Notes: generated from the sequence alone by a model not told the origin. Shown: positions 33,876 through 42,965, counted from the stretch's first letter. The stretch is 64,000 nt of DNA from Mycobacterium sp. M26 (GCF_001494595.1 NZ_LN929908.1:1215716-1279715), one strand, 5' to 3'. Numbers and translations are program-made.

Positions 33876-35183
33876 ATGAAGATTTCGCTGTTCTACGAGT
33901 TCCCGCTGCCGCGGCCGTGGGGGGAGGACGACGAACACCAGCTCTTCCAGCACGGGCTGACCGAGGTGGAGGCCGCTGACAAGGCCGGCTTCTCCACGGT
34001 GTGGCTCACCGAGCACCACTTCCTGGAGGAGTACTGCCACTCGACGGCTCCCGAGATGTTCCTGGCCGCGGCCAGCCAGCGCACCAAGAACATCCGGCTC
34101 GGGTTCGGCGTGATGCATCTGCCGCCGGCGATCAACCACCCCGCCCGCATCGCCGAACGGGTCGCCACCCTGGACCACCTGTCCAACGGCCGGGTGGAGT
34201 ACGGCACCGGGGAGGGCTCGTCGGTAGCCGAGCTCGGCGGCTTCGATATCGATCCGGCCGACAAGCGCACCATGTGGGAAGAGGCCCTTGAGGTGTCGAT
34301 CCGCTGCATGGTGGAGACCCCGTTCAGCGGGTTCAAGGGTGAACATGTCGAGATGCCGGCCCGCAACGTCATCCCCAAGCCGCTGCAGTCGCCGCACCCG
34401 CCGGTCTGGGTGGCCTGCACCCGGCCGTCCTCGGTCCAGATGGCCGCCCAGAAGGCCATCGGCGCACTGAGTTTCGCCTACACCGGCCCGGAGGCCCTCA
34501 AGGACCGGGTGGACGGGTACTACCAGGAGTTCGCCGAAAAGGGTGTCCCCGTGACGCCGGCGATCAACCCGAACATCCTGGCCATCGGTGGTGACCTGTC
34601 GATGATGGTGGCCAAGACCGACGAGGAGGCGCTGGCGCGTCTCGGCATCGGCGGCGGCTTCTTCTCGTTCGGCATCATGCACTACTACCTGACCGGTATG
34701 CACACCCCGGGCCGCACCAAGGTCTGGGAGAGCTACGAGGCGGCGGTCAAGGAGGATCCGACACTGGCCTACGGGCCCGGTCGCGGCGCGATCGGCTCCC
34801 CGGAGACCGTGCGGGAGTTCCTGCGCGGCTACGAGGCCAGCGGCGTTGATGAGATCATCCTGCTGCTCAACCCGCGCAGCCATGAGGGCACCATGGAGTC
34901 CATCGAGATCATGGGCTCGCAGATCCTGCCCGAGTTCATCGAGCGCGACGAGAAGGCCGTGGCGGAGAAGGCCAAGCGGCTGGCCCCGGTCATCGAGCAG
35001 GTGGAAAGCCGCCGGCAGCCCTCGGACGCACCGCTGTTCGACGAGACCTACTCCTTCGGTGGACTGCCGACCGGCCGGGGCGGGAAGTTCACCGCCGGTG
35101 AGATTCCCGAGGCCATGGCCGAGATCAACGAAGGCCGCGTGAAAGCCGCGCAGCTGGAGAAGGAGAAGCGGGAAGCCCGCTAG
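33876..35183 (+). CDS. LLM class flavin-dependent oxidoreductase
   Basis: A 435-residue bacterial luciferase-like monooxygenase. It begins MKISLFYEFPLPRPW and has WLTEHHFLEEYCHSTAPEMFLAA. Further along are RLGFGVMHLPPAINHPARIAE, the LDHLSNGRVEYGTGEG block and NPNILAIGGDLSM. The lysine-rich C-terminal helix is extended. GGAGG precedes the ATG two bases after the KstD stop. Such enzymes use FMNH2 from a partner reductase, and an NADPH:FMN reductase is encoded four genes down the same operon (37015). Baeyer-Villiger-type or hydroxylation chemistry is possible. Confidence 0.88.
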   Translation: MKISLFYEFPLPRPWGEDDEHQLFQHGLTEVEAADKAGFSTVWLTEHHFLEEYCHSTAPEMFLAAASQRTKNIRLGFGVMHLPPAINHPARIAERVATLDHLSNGRVEYGTGEGSSVAELGGFDIDPADKRTMWEEALEVSIRCMVETPFSGFKGEHVEMPARNVIPKPLQSPHPPVWVACTRPSSVQMAAQKAIGALSFAYTGPEALKDRVDGYYQEFAEKGVPVTPAINPNILAIGGDLSMMVAKTDEEALARLGIGGGFFSFGIMHYYLTGMHTPGRTKVWESYEAAVKEDPTLAYGPGRGAIGSPETVREFLRGYEASGVDEIILLLNPRSHEGTMESIEIMGSQILPEFIERDEKAVAEKAKRLAPVIEQVESRRQPSDAPLFDETYSFGGLPTGRGGKFTAGEIPEAMAEINEGRVKAAQLEKEKREAR

Positions 35184-35186
35184 AGC

Positions 35187-36026
35187 GTGGCCCACATCGA
35201 GGATCTGCTGCGCTACGACGGGCGCCGTGTCGCGGTGACCGGCGCCGCATCCGGGATCGGTGCGCAGCTGTGCAGCCAGCTGGCCGACCTGGGCGCCGAG
35301 GTGACCGGTCTGGACCTGCGCCCGCCGGCTACCGGGACGGGGCTGGCGGAGTTCGTCGAGATCGACCTCGCCGACGAGGCATCGGTCCGGCGCGCCGCGC
35401 ACGCCGTTGGCGGACAGCTGCATTCGCTGTTCAACGTCGCAGGCGTGTCCTCCGGAATCGGTGACCCGCTGAAGGTCGTGCGGATCAACTTCCTGGGCAC
35501 CCGGCTGTTCACCGAGGCGCTGCTGCCGTCGCTTGCACCGGGCGGGTCGGTGGTGTGCGTGTCGTCGCTGGCGGCCGCTCACTACCGCGACCACCTGGCG
35601 GAGGTGGCCGGACTGCTGGCCACCGGATCGGTGGCCGAGGGGATCGACTGGTGCAGCCGGCACCCCGAGGCCCTGGCCGACGGGGGATACCGGCTGTCCA
35701 AGGAGGCCATCATCGGCTACACCGTGCGCAACGCGGTGCCGCTGGGCGCCAGGGGAATCCGGATCAACTGCACCGCACCGGGCGTCACCGAGACGCCCAT
35801 CCTCGATCAGCTCCGCACGGCCTACGGCTCGGACTATCTCGACTCCATCCCCAAACCACTGGGGCGGGTGTCGGACCCGGCGGAGCAGGCCGCGGTGCTG
35901 GCCTTCCTGGGCAGTGCGGCCGCTGGATACATCACCGGGCAGGTGATCTGGGTGGACGGCGGTAACGTCGCAGCCCGACAGGCTGTCGATTTCGAGGAAG
36001 GTGGGCACCGTGGCCAGCATGAGTGA
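35187..36026 (+). CDS. Short-chain dehydrogenase (coniferyl-alcohol dehydrogenase-like)
   Basis: A 279-residue SDR. GTG start four bases after the LLM stop. Cofactor loop TGAASGIGAQLCSQL, NVAG strand, CVSSLAA serine, and YRLSKEAI active site are present, with the long insertion between serine and tyrosine (GLLATGSVAEGIDWCSRHPE) seen in coniferyl-alcohol dehydrogenase-like SDRs. C-terminal VDGGN. It would oxidise a primary or secondary alcohol in the pathway. The last 17 bases overlap the next gene. Confidence 0.87.
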   Translation: MAHIEDLLRYDGRRVAVTGAASGIGAQLCSQLADLGAEVTGLDLRPPATGTGLAEFVEIDLADEASVRRAAHAVGGQLHSLFNVAGVSSGIGDPLKVVRINFLGTRLFTEALLPSLAPGGSVVCVSSLAAAHYRDHLAEVAGLLATGSVAEGIDWCSRHPEALADGGYRLSKEAIIGYTVRNAVPLGARGIRINCTAPGVTETPILDQLRTAYGSDYLDSIPKPLGRVSDPAEQAAVLAFLGSAAAGYITGQVIWVDGGNVAARQAVDFEEGGHRGQHE

Positions 36027-36999
36027 TTTCCGGCGGGTCTCCGATGACGTCCGCAACTGGGGCCGCTGGGGTGCGGACGACGAGCTGGGCACGCTGAACT
36101 TCATCACCGCCGGGAAGGTGGCCCAGGCCGCGTCCCTGGTGTCCCGCGGTGCGATCTTCCCGCTCGGTGTCGAGTTCGGCTCGTCCGGGCCGCAGGGCGC
36201 GTTCAAGTACCGGCAGAACCCGACCCACGTCATGACGATCGACGGTGGCGACGCCGACACCCTGCTGAAGTACGGGCCGTCCTGGCTGCAGAACCCGGGC
36301 GCGGTGCAGCTGAGCAGCTACAGCAAGAACGGTCCGATGCGGTTCAACGACGACATGATCATCATGCCGTTGCAGGCCGCCACCCAATGGGATGCGCTGT
36401 CCCACGTCTACTACGAGGACAAGCTGTACAACGACTTCCCCGCCGACTCGGTGACCAGCCTGGGCGCCTACTACCTGGGCATTGACAAGGTTGTCAGCAA
36501 GGGCATCACGTCGCGCGGCGTGCTGCTCGACATCGTCAAGTTGCGCGGTGTGCCCACCTTCTGCGAGCTCGGTGAGCCCATCACCCCCGCTGACCTCGAC
36601 GAGGCCGCCAGGACCCAGGGAGTGACTGTCGAACCCGGTGACATCGTCCTGATCAAAACGGGTTGGTGGGCACGGTTTCTCGAGACAGGTAACGGCGCTG
36701 AACCCGGTGCCGGGCTGGACTGGACTTGCGCGTCGTGGCTGGCCGATTACCAGGTGGCGGCCGTGGCCGCCGACAACCTGATGGTGGAGAACCCGGTCTC
36801 CGGCGTGGATGACGCCATCCTGCCCATGCACATGCTCTGTCTGCGCGATATGGGGCTGATGCTGGGCGAGTACTGGAACCTCAACGAGCTCGCCGCCGAC
36901 TGTGCCGCCGACGGCCGCTACGACTTCCAGCTCGTGGCGCCGCCGCTGTCCGTCACCGGTGCGGTGGGCTCACCGGTGAATCCGATCGCCATCAAGTAA
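36010..36999 (+). CDS. Cyclase family protein (putative metal-dependent hydrolase)
   Basis: A 329-residue member of the cyclase/kynurenine formamidase-like family. The GTG at 36010 is favoured by GAGGAAGG upstream; ATG at 36019 is possible. Features: WGRWGADDELGTLNFIT near the N-terminus, a metal-site region IIMPLQAATQWDALSHVYYE, GVLLDIVKLRG, and PGDIVLIKTGWW. The usual H-x-G-T-H-x-D signature is altered: Gln replaces both histidines, while Asp and the later His remain. This form occurs in a branch of the family with unknown substrates. It overlaps the SDR stop. Confidence 0.82.
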   Translation: MASMSDFRRVSDDVRNWGRWGADDELGTLNFITAGKVAQAASLVSRGAIFPLGVEFGSSGPQGAFKYRQNPTHVMTIDGGDADTLLKYGPSWLQNPGAVQLSSYSKNGPMRFNDDMIIMPLQAATQWDALSHVYYEDKLYNDFPADSVTSLGAYYLGIDKVVSKGITSRGVLLDIVKLRGVPTFCELGEPITPADLDEAARTQGVTVEPGDIVLIKTGWWARFLETGNGAEPGAGLDWTCASWLADYQVAAVAADNLMVENPVSGVDDAILPMHMLCLRDMGLMLGEYWNLNELAADCAADGRYDFQLVAPPLSVTGAVGSPVNPIAIK

Positions 37000-37014
37000 C
37001 GAAACAGAGGGCTG

Positions 37015-37587
37015 ATGACTGATACCCCCCTGGTCGTCGGGTTGGGGGGCACCCTGCGTGCCAACTCGTCGACCGAACGTGCCCTGCGGCATTGTCTGCA
37101 GGCTGTCGAGGCGCGCGGTGGCCACACCGAATTGTTCTGCGGCGCAGACCTTGACCTGCCGATGTACAACCCGCACGATCCCGCCCGCACCGACAAGGCC
37201 ATCGGCCTGATCGACGGCCTGCGCCGCGCCGACGCCGTCGTGGTCGCCTCGCCGGGTTACCACGGGGCGGTGTCGGGTCTGGTCAAGAACGCGCTGGACT
37301 ACATCGAGGACATGCGAGCCGATTCCACCGTCTACCTGGACAACAAACCCTGGGGGGTGATCAGCTGCGCCTACGGCTGGCAGGCCGCGGTCGGCACACT
37401 CGGCCAGCTGCGGGTGGTCGGGCATGCCCTTCGCGCCTGGCCCACCCCGCTGGGGGTGGCCATCAACTCCGCCGAACCGGTGTGGAACACCGACGGCGAA
37501 CTGGTCGACACCGGTGTGCGCAGCCAGTTGGAGCTGCTGGCCACTCAGCTGGTGACCTTCGCGCGGTCGACGGCCGCCCCGGCATGA
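37015..37587 (+). CDS. NADPH-dependent FMN reductase
   Basis: A 190-residue flavodoxin-fold reductase. GLGGTLRANSSTERAL forms the phosphate loop, followed by DLPMYNP, and SPGYHGAVSGLVKNALDYIED is the family's typical FMN segment. GAGGG precedes the ATG. Operon placement makes it the likely source of reduced FMN for the LLM flavoprotein at 33876, a two-component system. It overlaps the following hydrolase by ATGA. Confidence 0.9.
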   Translation: MTDTPLVVGLGGTLRANSSTERALRHCLQAVEARGGHTELFCGADLDLPMYNPHDPARTDKAIGLIDGLRRADAVVVASPGYHGAVSGLVKNALDYIEDMRADSTVYLDNKPWGVISCAYGWQAAVGTLGQLRVVGHALRAWPTPLGVAINSAEPVWNTDGELVDTGVRSQLELLATQLVTFARSTAAPA

Positions 37588-38411
37588 CGGCGCACCGCAG
37601 CATCCTCGTCGACGGGCTGAGCACGCACTTCCTGGAGGCCGGCGAGGGCGATCCGGTGGTGCTGCTGCACGGTGGCGAGTTCGGTGCCAGTGCTGAAATC
37701 GGTTGGGAGCGGATCATTCCGGAGTTGGCCACCCGCTACCGGGTCCTGGCACCGGACATGCTGGGCTTCGGTGAGTCGGCGAAGGTGGTCGACTTCACCG
37801 ACGGCCGCGGGATGCGGATCCGCCACATCGCGCGGTTCTGCGAGGTGCTGGGGATCGACTCCGCGCACTTCGTCGGCAACTCGATGGGGGCGATCAATCT
37901 GCTCACCGATCTGACGTCTGAAAGCCCGGTGCTGCCGGTGCGCAGCGCCGCCGCGATCTGCGGAGGTGGTGAGATCCAGAAGAACCCGCACACCGCCGCC
38001 CTCTACGACTACGACGCCACCTTCGAGGCCATGCGCGCCATCGTGGCGGCGCTGTTCTTCGACCCGGCCTATCCCGCCGATGAAGACTATGTGCGGCGCC
38101 GGTACGAATCGAGTATCGCTCCGGGCGCCTGGGAATCGTTGGCGGCGGCCCGTTTTCGCCGTCCGGGACTTGAGGCGCCAGCGACGCCGTCGAGTGCGCG
38201 TGCCTACCAGCGCATCGCCGTGCCGGTTCTCGTCGTCGAGGGAGCGGGGGACAAGCTGTTGGCGCCGGGCTGGGCGGCCGAGATTGCCGGGCAGATCGCC
38301 GGAGCCACCTCCGCGGTGATCGATGCCGCCGGACATTGCCCGCAGATCGAGCAGCCGCAGGCGCTGTGCCGGGTGGTGCTCGACTTCCTCGACTCAGGCG
38401 CTCTGGGCTGA
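37584..38411 (+). CDS. Alpha/beta hydrolase
   Basis: A 275-residue alpha/beta hydrolase, last gene of the operon. VVLLHGGEFGASAEIGWE oxyanion region, nucleophile in GNSMGAINLLT, and histidine in AGHCPQIEQP. It has a lid region typical of the MhpC/DmpD group. It is paralogous to the first gene, so the operon has a hydrolase at each end. One may cut the ring-fission product and the other an ester or lactone. It meets the WS/DGAT gene end to end with 18 bases overlap. Confidence 0.87.
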   Translation: MTAHRSILVDGLSTHFLEAGEGDPVVLLHGGEFGASAEIGWERIIPELATRYRVLAPDMLGFGESAKVVDFTDGRGMRIRHIARFCEVLGIDSAHFVGNSMGAINLLTDLTSESPVLPVRSAAAICGGGEIQKNPHTAALYDYDATFEAMRAIVAALFFDPAYPADEDYVRRRYESSIAPGAWESLAAARFRRPGLEAPATPSSARAYQRIAVPVLVVEGAGDKLLAPGWAAEIAGQIAGATSAVIDAAGHCPQIEQPQALCRVVLDFLDSGALG

Positions 38412-39785
38412 GGCGGCAGCCTTCTTCAATTCCCGGTAGGCCTGCAGGGTGTGCTCGGCAAGTGCCGAAACATCCTCGATCGCCGCGGTATTGGCGACGA
38501 AACCGAAGTCCATATGGTCGTGGTAGGAGCTCAGCGTGACGTTGAGCCCGATCGAGGCGGCCAGGGCGGAGATGGGGTAGATGCCCTGCAGCTGTGCACC
38601 ATTGAGATAGCGGGGCTCTTTGATGCCGGGCACATTGGAGATCACCAGGTTGCAGGCCGGCGGCGTGACGTGGTCGACGTGGGTCTGGGCACCGAGGACC
38701 GCCAACCCGAGCAGCCCCGCGCCGTAGGTCATCGCGGTGTCCGACGACCAGCCGTCGAGATCCTGCTTGGCGGCCTGGACCGACTCCACGATCTGCTGGA
38801 TGCGTTGTGCCACCGGCACCTGCGGCTCGCCCAGGCGGGGGAACAGCGCACTGACCCGGGTTCCGGTGGTGGTATCGCCCTCGGTGCGCAACGACACCGG
38901 GATCATCGCGACCAGCCGGTGCGGAAAGTGGTCGCCGGCATCCGCGAGGTAGGCGTGCACCCCCGCGTCGACGATGGTGGCGGCGACGTCGTTGAGCGTG
39001 CCGCCGAAGCGGTGCCCGATCTGGTGCATTTCCTCCAGCGGCAGGGACAGCGTGGCGAAGCTCCGGCCCTGCTTGAGGGGTCGGTTGGTGGGGGCGTGGT
39101 GGGCGAGGAACGGCACACTGCCCTTGGGGTCACCGCCGACGGCCGCGGAGATGGCTTTGCGCAGCATCTCCAGGGAGATCTGGTTGACCGCACCGGCTTG
39201 GGAGACCACCGAGCGGATCGAGTCGGTGATCTTGTGCAGCAGCGGGGTCGGCGAGTGCGGCTCCTCGGCCGGTGCCGTGGCGGGTAGCGCGAAGGCCGGC
39301 TCGGGGACGCGGCGTTCGTCGGTGCTGGACAGTCCCTGATAGAGCATCCGCAGCCCGGACACTCCGTCGACGATGCTGTGGTGGGTCTTGGTGTAGATCG
39401 CGAACCGGCCACCGGGGACGTTGTCGATGATCCAGCACCGGAACAGCAATCGGTCGCGATCGAGCATCGGTTCGTGCAGGTCGGCCACCAGCCGCAACAG
39501 GTCCTGGTAGGAGCTGCCGGACGGCAGCGTCAGGTGTCCGACGTGGTAGTAGGGGTCCCAGGTGTCCGTCTCGCGAAAGTGCGGCGTGCCGCGACTGACC
39601 AGTTCCGGCACCAGGGTGAACGGCGGGGTCGGGCGACACTGCCGGTAGGCGTCGACGATTTCCCGCACCACCGCCGACCCGCCCCGCGGCTTCTTGAACA
39701 ACAGCATCGCACCGACGTGGGTGGTGCCGGCCGGGGTTTCGAACAACAGCCAGGACAGGTCCAGTGGCGCGATGGGCTGATTCAT
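38394..39785 (-). CDS. WS/DGAT family O-acyltransferase
   Basis: A 463-residue wax ester synthase/diacylglycerol acyltransferase of the mycobacterial Tgs type. ATG after GGAGG. The catalytic HHxxxDG motif is present as HHSIVDGV (about 136-143). The second-domain blocks NDVAATIVDAGV and NLVISNVPG are also there. It makes triacylglycerol or wax esters from acyl-CoA and may store carbon from the catabolic genes around it. Convergent with the ring-cleavage operon; leftward and alone or with the next SDR. Confidence 0.9.
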   Translation of the reverse strand: MNQPIAPLDLSWLLFETPAGTTHVGAMLLFKKPRGGSAVVREIVDAYRQCRPTPPFTLVPELVSRGTPHFRETDTWDPYYHVGHLTLPSGSSYQDLLRLVADLHEPMLDRDRLLFRCWIIDNVPGGRFAIYTKTHHSIVDGVSGLRMLYQGLSSTDERRVPEPAFALPATAPAEEPHSPTPLLHKITDSIRSVVSQAGAVNQISLEMLRKAISAAVGGDPKGSVPFLAHHAPTNRPLKQGRSFATLSLPLEEMHQIGHRFGGTLNDVAATIVDAGVHAYLADAGDHFPHRLVAMIPVSLRTEGDTTTGTRVSALFPRLGEPQVPVAQRIQQIVESVQAAKQDLDGWSSDTAMTYGAGLLGLAVLGAQTHVDHVTPPACNLVISNVPGIKEPRYLNGAQLQGIYPISALAASIGLNVTLSSYHDHMDFGFVANTAAIEDVSALAEHTLQAYRELKKAAASAQSA

Positions 39786-39808
39786 GTCGGACCTCCGGTC
39801 GCCTCGTG

Positions 39809-39826
39809 ACCGAGATGCTTCTCGGT
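39809..39826. promoter_or_regulatory. Short inverted repeat before WS/DGAT
   Basis: ACCGAGA-TGCT-TCTCGGT, a perfect 7-base inverted repeat 24 bases before the WS/DGAT start. It contains GAGA and TTCTC arms like the common repeat but with a shorter spacer, so it may be an operator variant or an mRNA leader hairpin. Confidence 0.35.
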
Positions 39827-39892
39827 ACGAGACACGGCCGCGAGGGCATTTGGACCCTGCCGCAGGCGACGGAGGTCCTGTGTACGCTCGTC

Positions 39893-40732
39893 CTACTTCA
39901 GGCAGCTGCCTGCGTCGATGGGCAGCGTGACCCCGGTGATGAAGCGGGCTTCGTCGGAGGCCAGGAACAGCACCGCGTTGCTGATGTCCACCGGCTCGAC
40001 CCAGCCCACCGGCAGGGTGTGCATCAGCTGACCGATCGGCAGCAGGTCGTCGGGTCCCGGGTTCTCCAGATCGGGCCGGAACAGCTTCATCGTGGCCTCG
40101 TTCATGAACAGCGGTGTGTTCACGTTGGTCGGATGGACCGAGTTCACCCGGATGTTGTGCTGGCCGAGTTCCACGGCGAAGGTCCGCATCAAGCCCACCA
40201 CACCGTGTTTGGCCGCGACGTAGTGGCCGGTGTGCGGGTAGGCCTTGAGGCCGCCGACCGAGCTGGTCAAGATGATCGATCCGCCCTTGCCACCGGAGAG
40301 GATACGCGGCACAGCGGCTTTCACGGTCTTCCAGACCCCGCCGAGGTTGATGTCGATCATGGCGGTCCAGTCTTCTTCGCTGGTCTTGTCCAGCGTGTTG
40401 CCGCCGTTGCCGATGCCGGCGTTGGCCACCACGATGTCCAAGCCGCCGAGTTGTTCGACGCCGCTGTCAACGGCGGCCTTCAACGCGTCGTAGTCCCGGA
40501 CGTCGACTTCGGCGGTGACGATGCGTCGGTCGAAACCCTTGACCAGATCGGCGGTTTCGGCCAGATCCTCGGGAGTGGTCGCCGGGATGCGGTCGACGGT
40601 GTCGATCGGGCCGCAGATGTCCACGGCGATGATGTCGGCGCCCTCCTGCGCCAGTCGCACCGCGTGGCTGCGGCCCTGACCGCGAGCGGCTCCGGTGATG
40701 AATGCGACCTTGCCTGCTACACGTCCGGCCAT
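39893..40732 (-). CDS. Mycofactocin-coupled SDR family oxidoreductase
   Basis: A 279-residue SDR with the mycofactocin-type cofactor loop TGAARGQGRSHAVRLA and the subfamily insert after IAVDIC. The family helix MKLFRPDLENPG, the active site HYVAAK and the ending PIDAGSCLK are also present. AAGGAGAG precedes the ATG. Carveol dehydrogenase-like members of this group oxidise terpenoid or steroid alcohols, with NAD kept on the enzyme. Just downstream of the leftward P450 gene, so P450 hydroxylation followed by alcohol oxidation is plausible. Paralogue at 4732. Confidence 0.87.
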   Translation of the reverse strand: MAGRVAGKVAFITGAARGQGRSHAVRLAQEGADIIAVDICGPIDTVDRIPATTPEDLAETADLVKGFDRRIVTAEVDVRDYDALKAAVDSGVEQLGGLDIVVANAGIGNGGNTLDKTSEEDWTAMIDINLGGVWKTVKAAVPRILSGGKGGSIILTSSVGGLKAYPHTGHYVAAKHGVVGLMRTFAVELGQHNIRVNSVHPTNVNTPLFMNEATMKLFRPDLENPGPDDLLPIGQLMHTLPVGWVEPVDISNAVLFLASDEARFITGVTLPIDAGSCLK

Positions 40733-40754
40733 AGGGTTCTCTCCTTCGTCAGTG

Positions 40755-41936
40755 TCAGGGGATGAGCGTCGGCATGGCTTCCCAGCCGCGGACCGCCGTG
40801 GTGGGGGATTTCACCGCATGGGCCCAGTCGACCTCCCAGGTGGGGAAGCGCGTGAGGATTTCCTCCAGCGCGATCCGGCCCTCCATCCGAGCCAGGGCGT
40901 TGCCCAGGCAGAAGTGGGTGCCGGCCCCGAACGTCATGTGCGACTTCTGTTCCCGGTGGATGTCGAACACGTCGCCGTCGGGGGCGAACCGGCGATGGTC
41001 GCGGTTGGCGGCACCAACGAGCATCAGCATGGCCGACCCGGCGGGCACTGTCTGGCCGTAGTACTCCACGTCACGGGTGACGTAGCGGGCGATCTGCAGC
41101 GCGGGCGGCTCCCAACGCAGAATCTCCTCGATCGCCTGCGGGATCAGTGCCGGGTTCTCGGCGAGTTCGCGGCGCTGATCGGGATGCTCCGCAAGGGTTT
41201 TGCCGGCCCACCCGATCAATCGGGTGGTGGTCTCGGCGCCGGCGGTGGCGATCACCGTCAGATACATCAGTAGCTCGTCACGCTGCAACCGGCGCACGGT
41301 GCCCGTCTCGTCTTCGAACTCGGCGTTGAGCAGGTCGGTCATGATGTCGTCGGACGGGTGCTGGACCCGGTAGTCGACGAACTCGGCGAACACCTCGCCG
41401 GTGGCCAGCAGGTCGATCTTGTCGGACTGCAGGGTGGCCTCGCCGTGGTCGGTGACCTGACGCTGGCGGTCTTCAGGGATGCCCAGCAGCATGCCGATCA
41501 CCCGCATCGGCATCTGCTCACCGAGGTCGTTGACGAAGTCGAAACGCCCGGTTCCGATCAGCGGATCCAGGCAGCGCCGGGTGAACTCGCGGATCTGTGG
41601 TTCCAGGGCGGCGACCTTGCGGGGGGTGAACACCCGCGACAGCAGGTTGCGGTGAATGTTGTGAATCGGCGGATCTTCGAAAATCAATGTCCCGGGCGGG
41701 ATTTCCATCCCGGACTTGATGATCTCGAGCAGAGCGCCGCGGCCGGAGATGAACGTCTCGTGGTCGATGAGCGCCTTGTTGACGTCGTCGTAGCGGCTGA
41801 CGGCGTAGAAGTCGTGCTCGGGGTTGTAGTAGAGCGGAGCTTCCTCGCGCAGCCGGGCGAACATCGGGTAGGGGTTGATGTTCAGCTCGACGTCGTAGGG
41901 GTCGTAGTGCAGATCGCTGTCGGCGCTGACGGTCAC
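40755..41936 (-). CDS. Cytochrome P450
   Basis: A 393-residue soluble P450 with GTG start. I-helix VIATAGAETTTRL, K-helix EEILRWEPP and heme loop FGAGTHFCLGNALAR are canonical. Begins a leftward transcript continuing to the mycofactocin-type SDR 22 bases on. A perfect-arm copy of the window repeat (GAGAATCGGCTTCTC) is 55 bases before its start. The ferredoxin at 43687 is a possible electron donor. Substrate unknown. Confidence 0.92.
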   Translation of the reverse strand: MTVSADSDLHYDPYDVELNINPYPMFARLREEAPLYYNPEHDFYAVSRYDDVNKALIDHETFISGRGALLEIIKSGMEIPPGTLIFEDPPIHNIHRNLLSRVFTPRKVAALEPQIREFTRRCLDPLIGTGRFDFVNDLGEQMPMRVIGMLLGIPEDRQRQVTDHGEATLQSDKIDLLATGEVFAEFVDYRVQHPSDDIMTDLLNAEFEDETGTVRRLQRDELLMYLTVIATAGAETTTRLIGWAGKTLAEHPDQRRELAENPALIPQAIEEILRWEPPALQIARYVTRDVEYYGQTVPAGSAMLMLVGAANRDHRRFAPDGDVFDIHREQKSHMTFGAGTHFCLGNALARMEGRIALEEILTRFPTWEVDWAHAVKSPTTAVRGWEAMPTLIP

Positions 41937-41990
41937 GCGGGCAACTCTGGCAGCTGGTTCTCAATCATGTCAATGACGTGCGCAAAGTGA

Positions 41991-42005
41991 GAGAATCGGC
42001 TTCTC
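41991..42005. promoter_or_regulatory. Operator-like repeat GAGAA-N5-TTCTC, exact arms
   Basis: GAGAATCGGCTTCTC matches the consensus in both arms, flanked by AGA and TAT. It is upstream of the leftward P450 and also in the divergent spacer before the SDR at 42150, so it could serve both sides. Confidence 0.6.
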
Positions 42006-42100
42006 TATTCGCTCGGTTCAGCTCCGTTGAGTGTGCCGCCAGGGCGGGAATCGGCGCGATTTTCCGCCCTGGACGCACAGTCAACCCAACCCCGAGCGAT

Positions 42101-42120
42101 TAAGTCAGCCGCTTGACTCA
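42101..42120. promoter_or_regulatory. TAARTCA-N6-TGACTYA operator before SDR
   Basis: TAAGTCAGCCGCTTGACTCA, a 7-base inverted repeat with one mismatch around GCCGCT. It is nearly identical to the sequence at 42966-42985 before the TetR gene; 17 of 20 bases agree. It ends 29 bases before the SDR start. Confidence 0.65.
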
Positions 42121-42149
42121 GGGTGGCCCGGCGAGTTGACTGCGCCGAC

Positions 42150-42959
42150 ATGGGCAATGAATTGGCAGGCAAGGTCGCGGTGGTCACCGGCGGCGCATCC
42201 GGACTCGGTGCCGGCATCGTCGAGCGCTTCGTCGCCGAAGGGTCGCACGTCGCCTTCGGCGATATCGACGTCGAGCGCGGAAGTGCCTTGGCTGAACGGT
42301 TCGGCGATGCGGTGGTCTTCGTGCCCACCGATGTCGCGGACAGCGAGCAGATCACCACACTCGTCGACACCGCGGTCAGCCGCTTCGGCGGGCTGCACGT
42401 GATGGTGAACAACGCCGGGATCTCCGGCACGATGCACCGCGGCTTCTTGCGCGACGACCTTTCGGATTTCGAGAAGGTGATGGCCATCAACGTCAAGGCC
42501 GTGATGACCGGAACGCGAGATGCCGCCCGGCACATGGCCGAAACCGGCGGCGGATCGATCATCAACCTGACGTCGATCGGCGGAATTCAGGCCGGTGGCG
42601 GGGTGATGACTTACCGCGCCTCCAAGGCCGCGGTCATCCACTTCACCAAGTGCGCGGCCATCGAACTGGCCCGCTACGAGATCCGGGTGAACTGCCTGGC
42701 GCCCGGCCACATCCGCACCGCGATCGTCGCCTCTTCGGCCCACGGTATGGATGCCGAGGACGTCGTGACGTTCGAAGCGGGCATTCGCGCCCAGATGCGA
42801 GCCGACCGGCCGTTGGAGCGCGAGGGGACCGCTGAGGACGTCGCCGAGGCGGTGCTGTTCCTGGCCGGTGACCGCTCGCCGTACATCACCGGCACCGTGC
42901 TGCCCGTCGACGGCGGAACCGCGGCCGGCAAGCCGCTGGCGAGGAAGACCAAGCCCTAG
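42150..42959 (+). CDS. Short-chain dehydrogenase/reductase
   Basis: A 269-residue classical SDR. ATG at 42150 is preferred over a GTG at 42123 because the latter lies only two bases after the operator. TGGASGLGAGIVERF, NNAGISG, NLTSIGG, YRASKAAVIHF and VDGGTAAG are all present. It is followed by the TetR gene, with a second operator copy between them. It probably oxidises an alcohol from the neighbouring P450 system and is likely regulated by the adjacent TetR. Confidence 0.87.
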   Translation: MGNELAGKVAVVTGGASGLGAGIVERFVAEGSHVAFGDIDVERGSALAERFGDAVVFVPTDVADSEQITTLVDTAVSRFGGLHVMVNNAGISGTMHRGFLRDDLSDFEKVMAINVKAVMTGTRDAARHMAETGGGSIINLTSIGGIQAGGGVMTYRASKAAVIHFTKCAAIELARYEIRVNCLAPGHIRTAIVASSAHGMDAEDVVTFEAGIRAQMRADRPLEREGTAEDVAEAVLFLAGDRSPYITGTVLPVDGGTAAGKPLARKTKP

Positions 42960-42965
42960 AATTCA

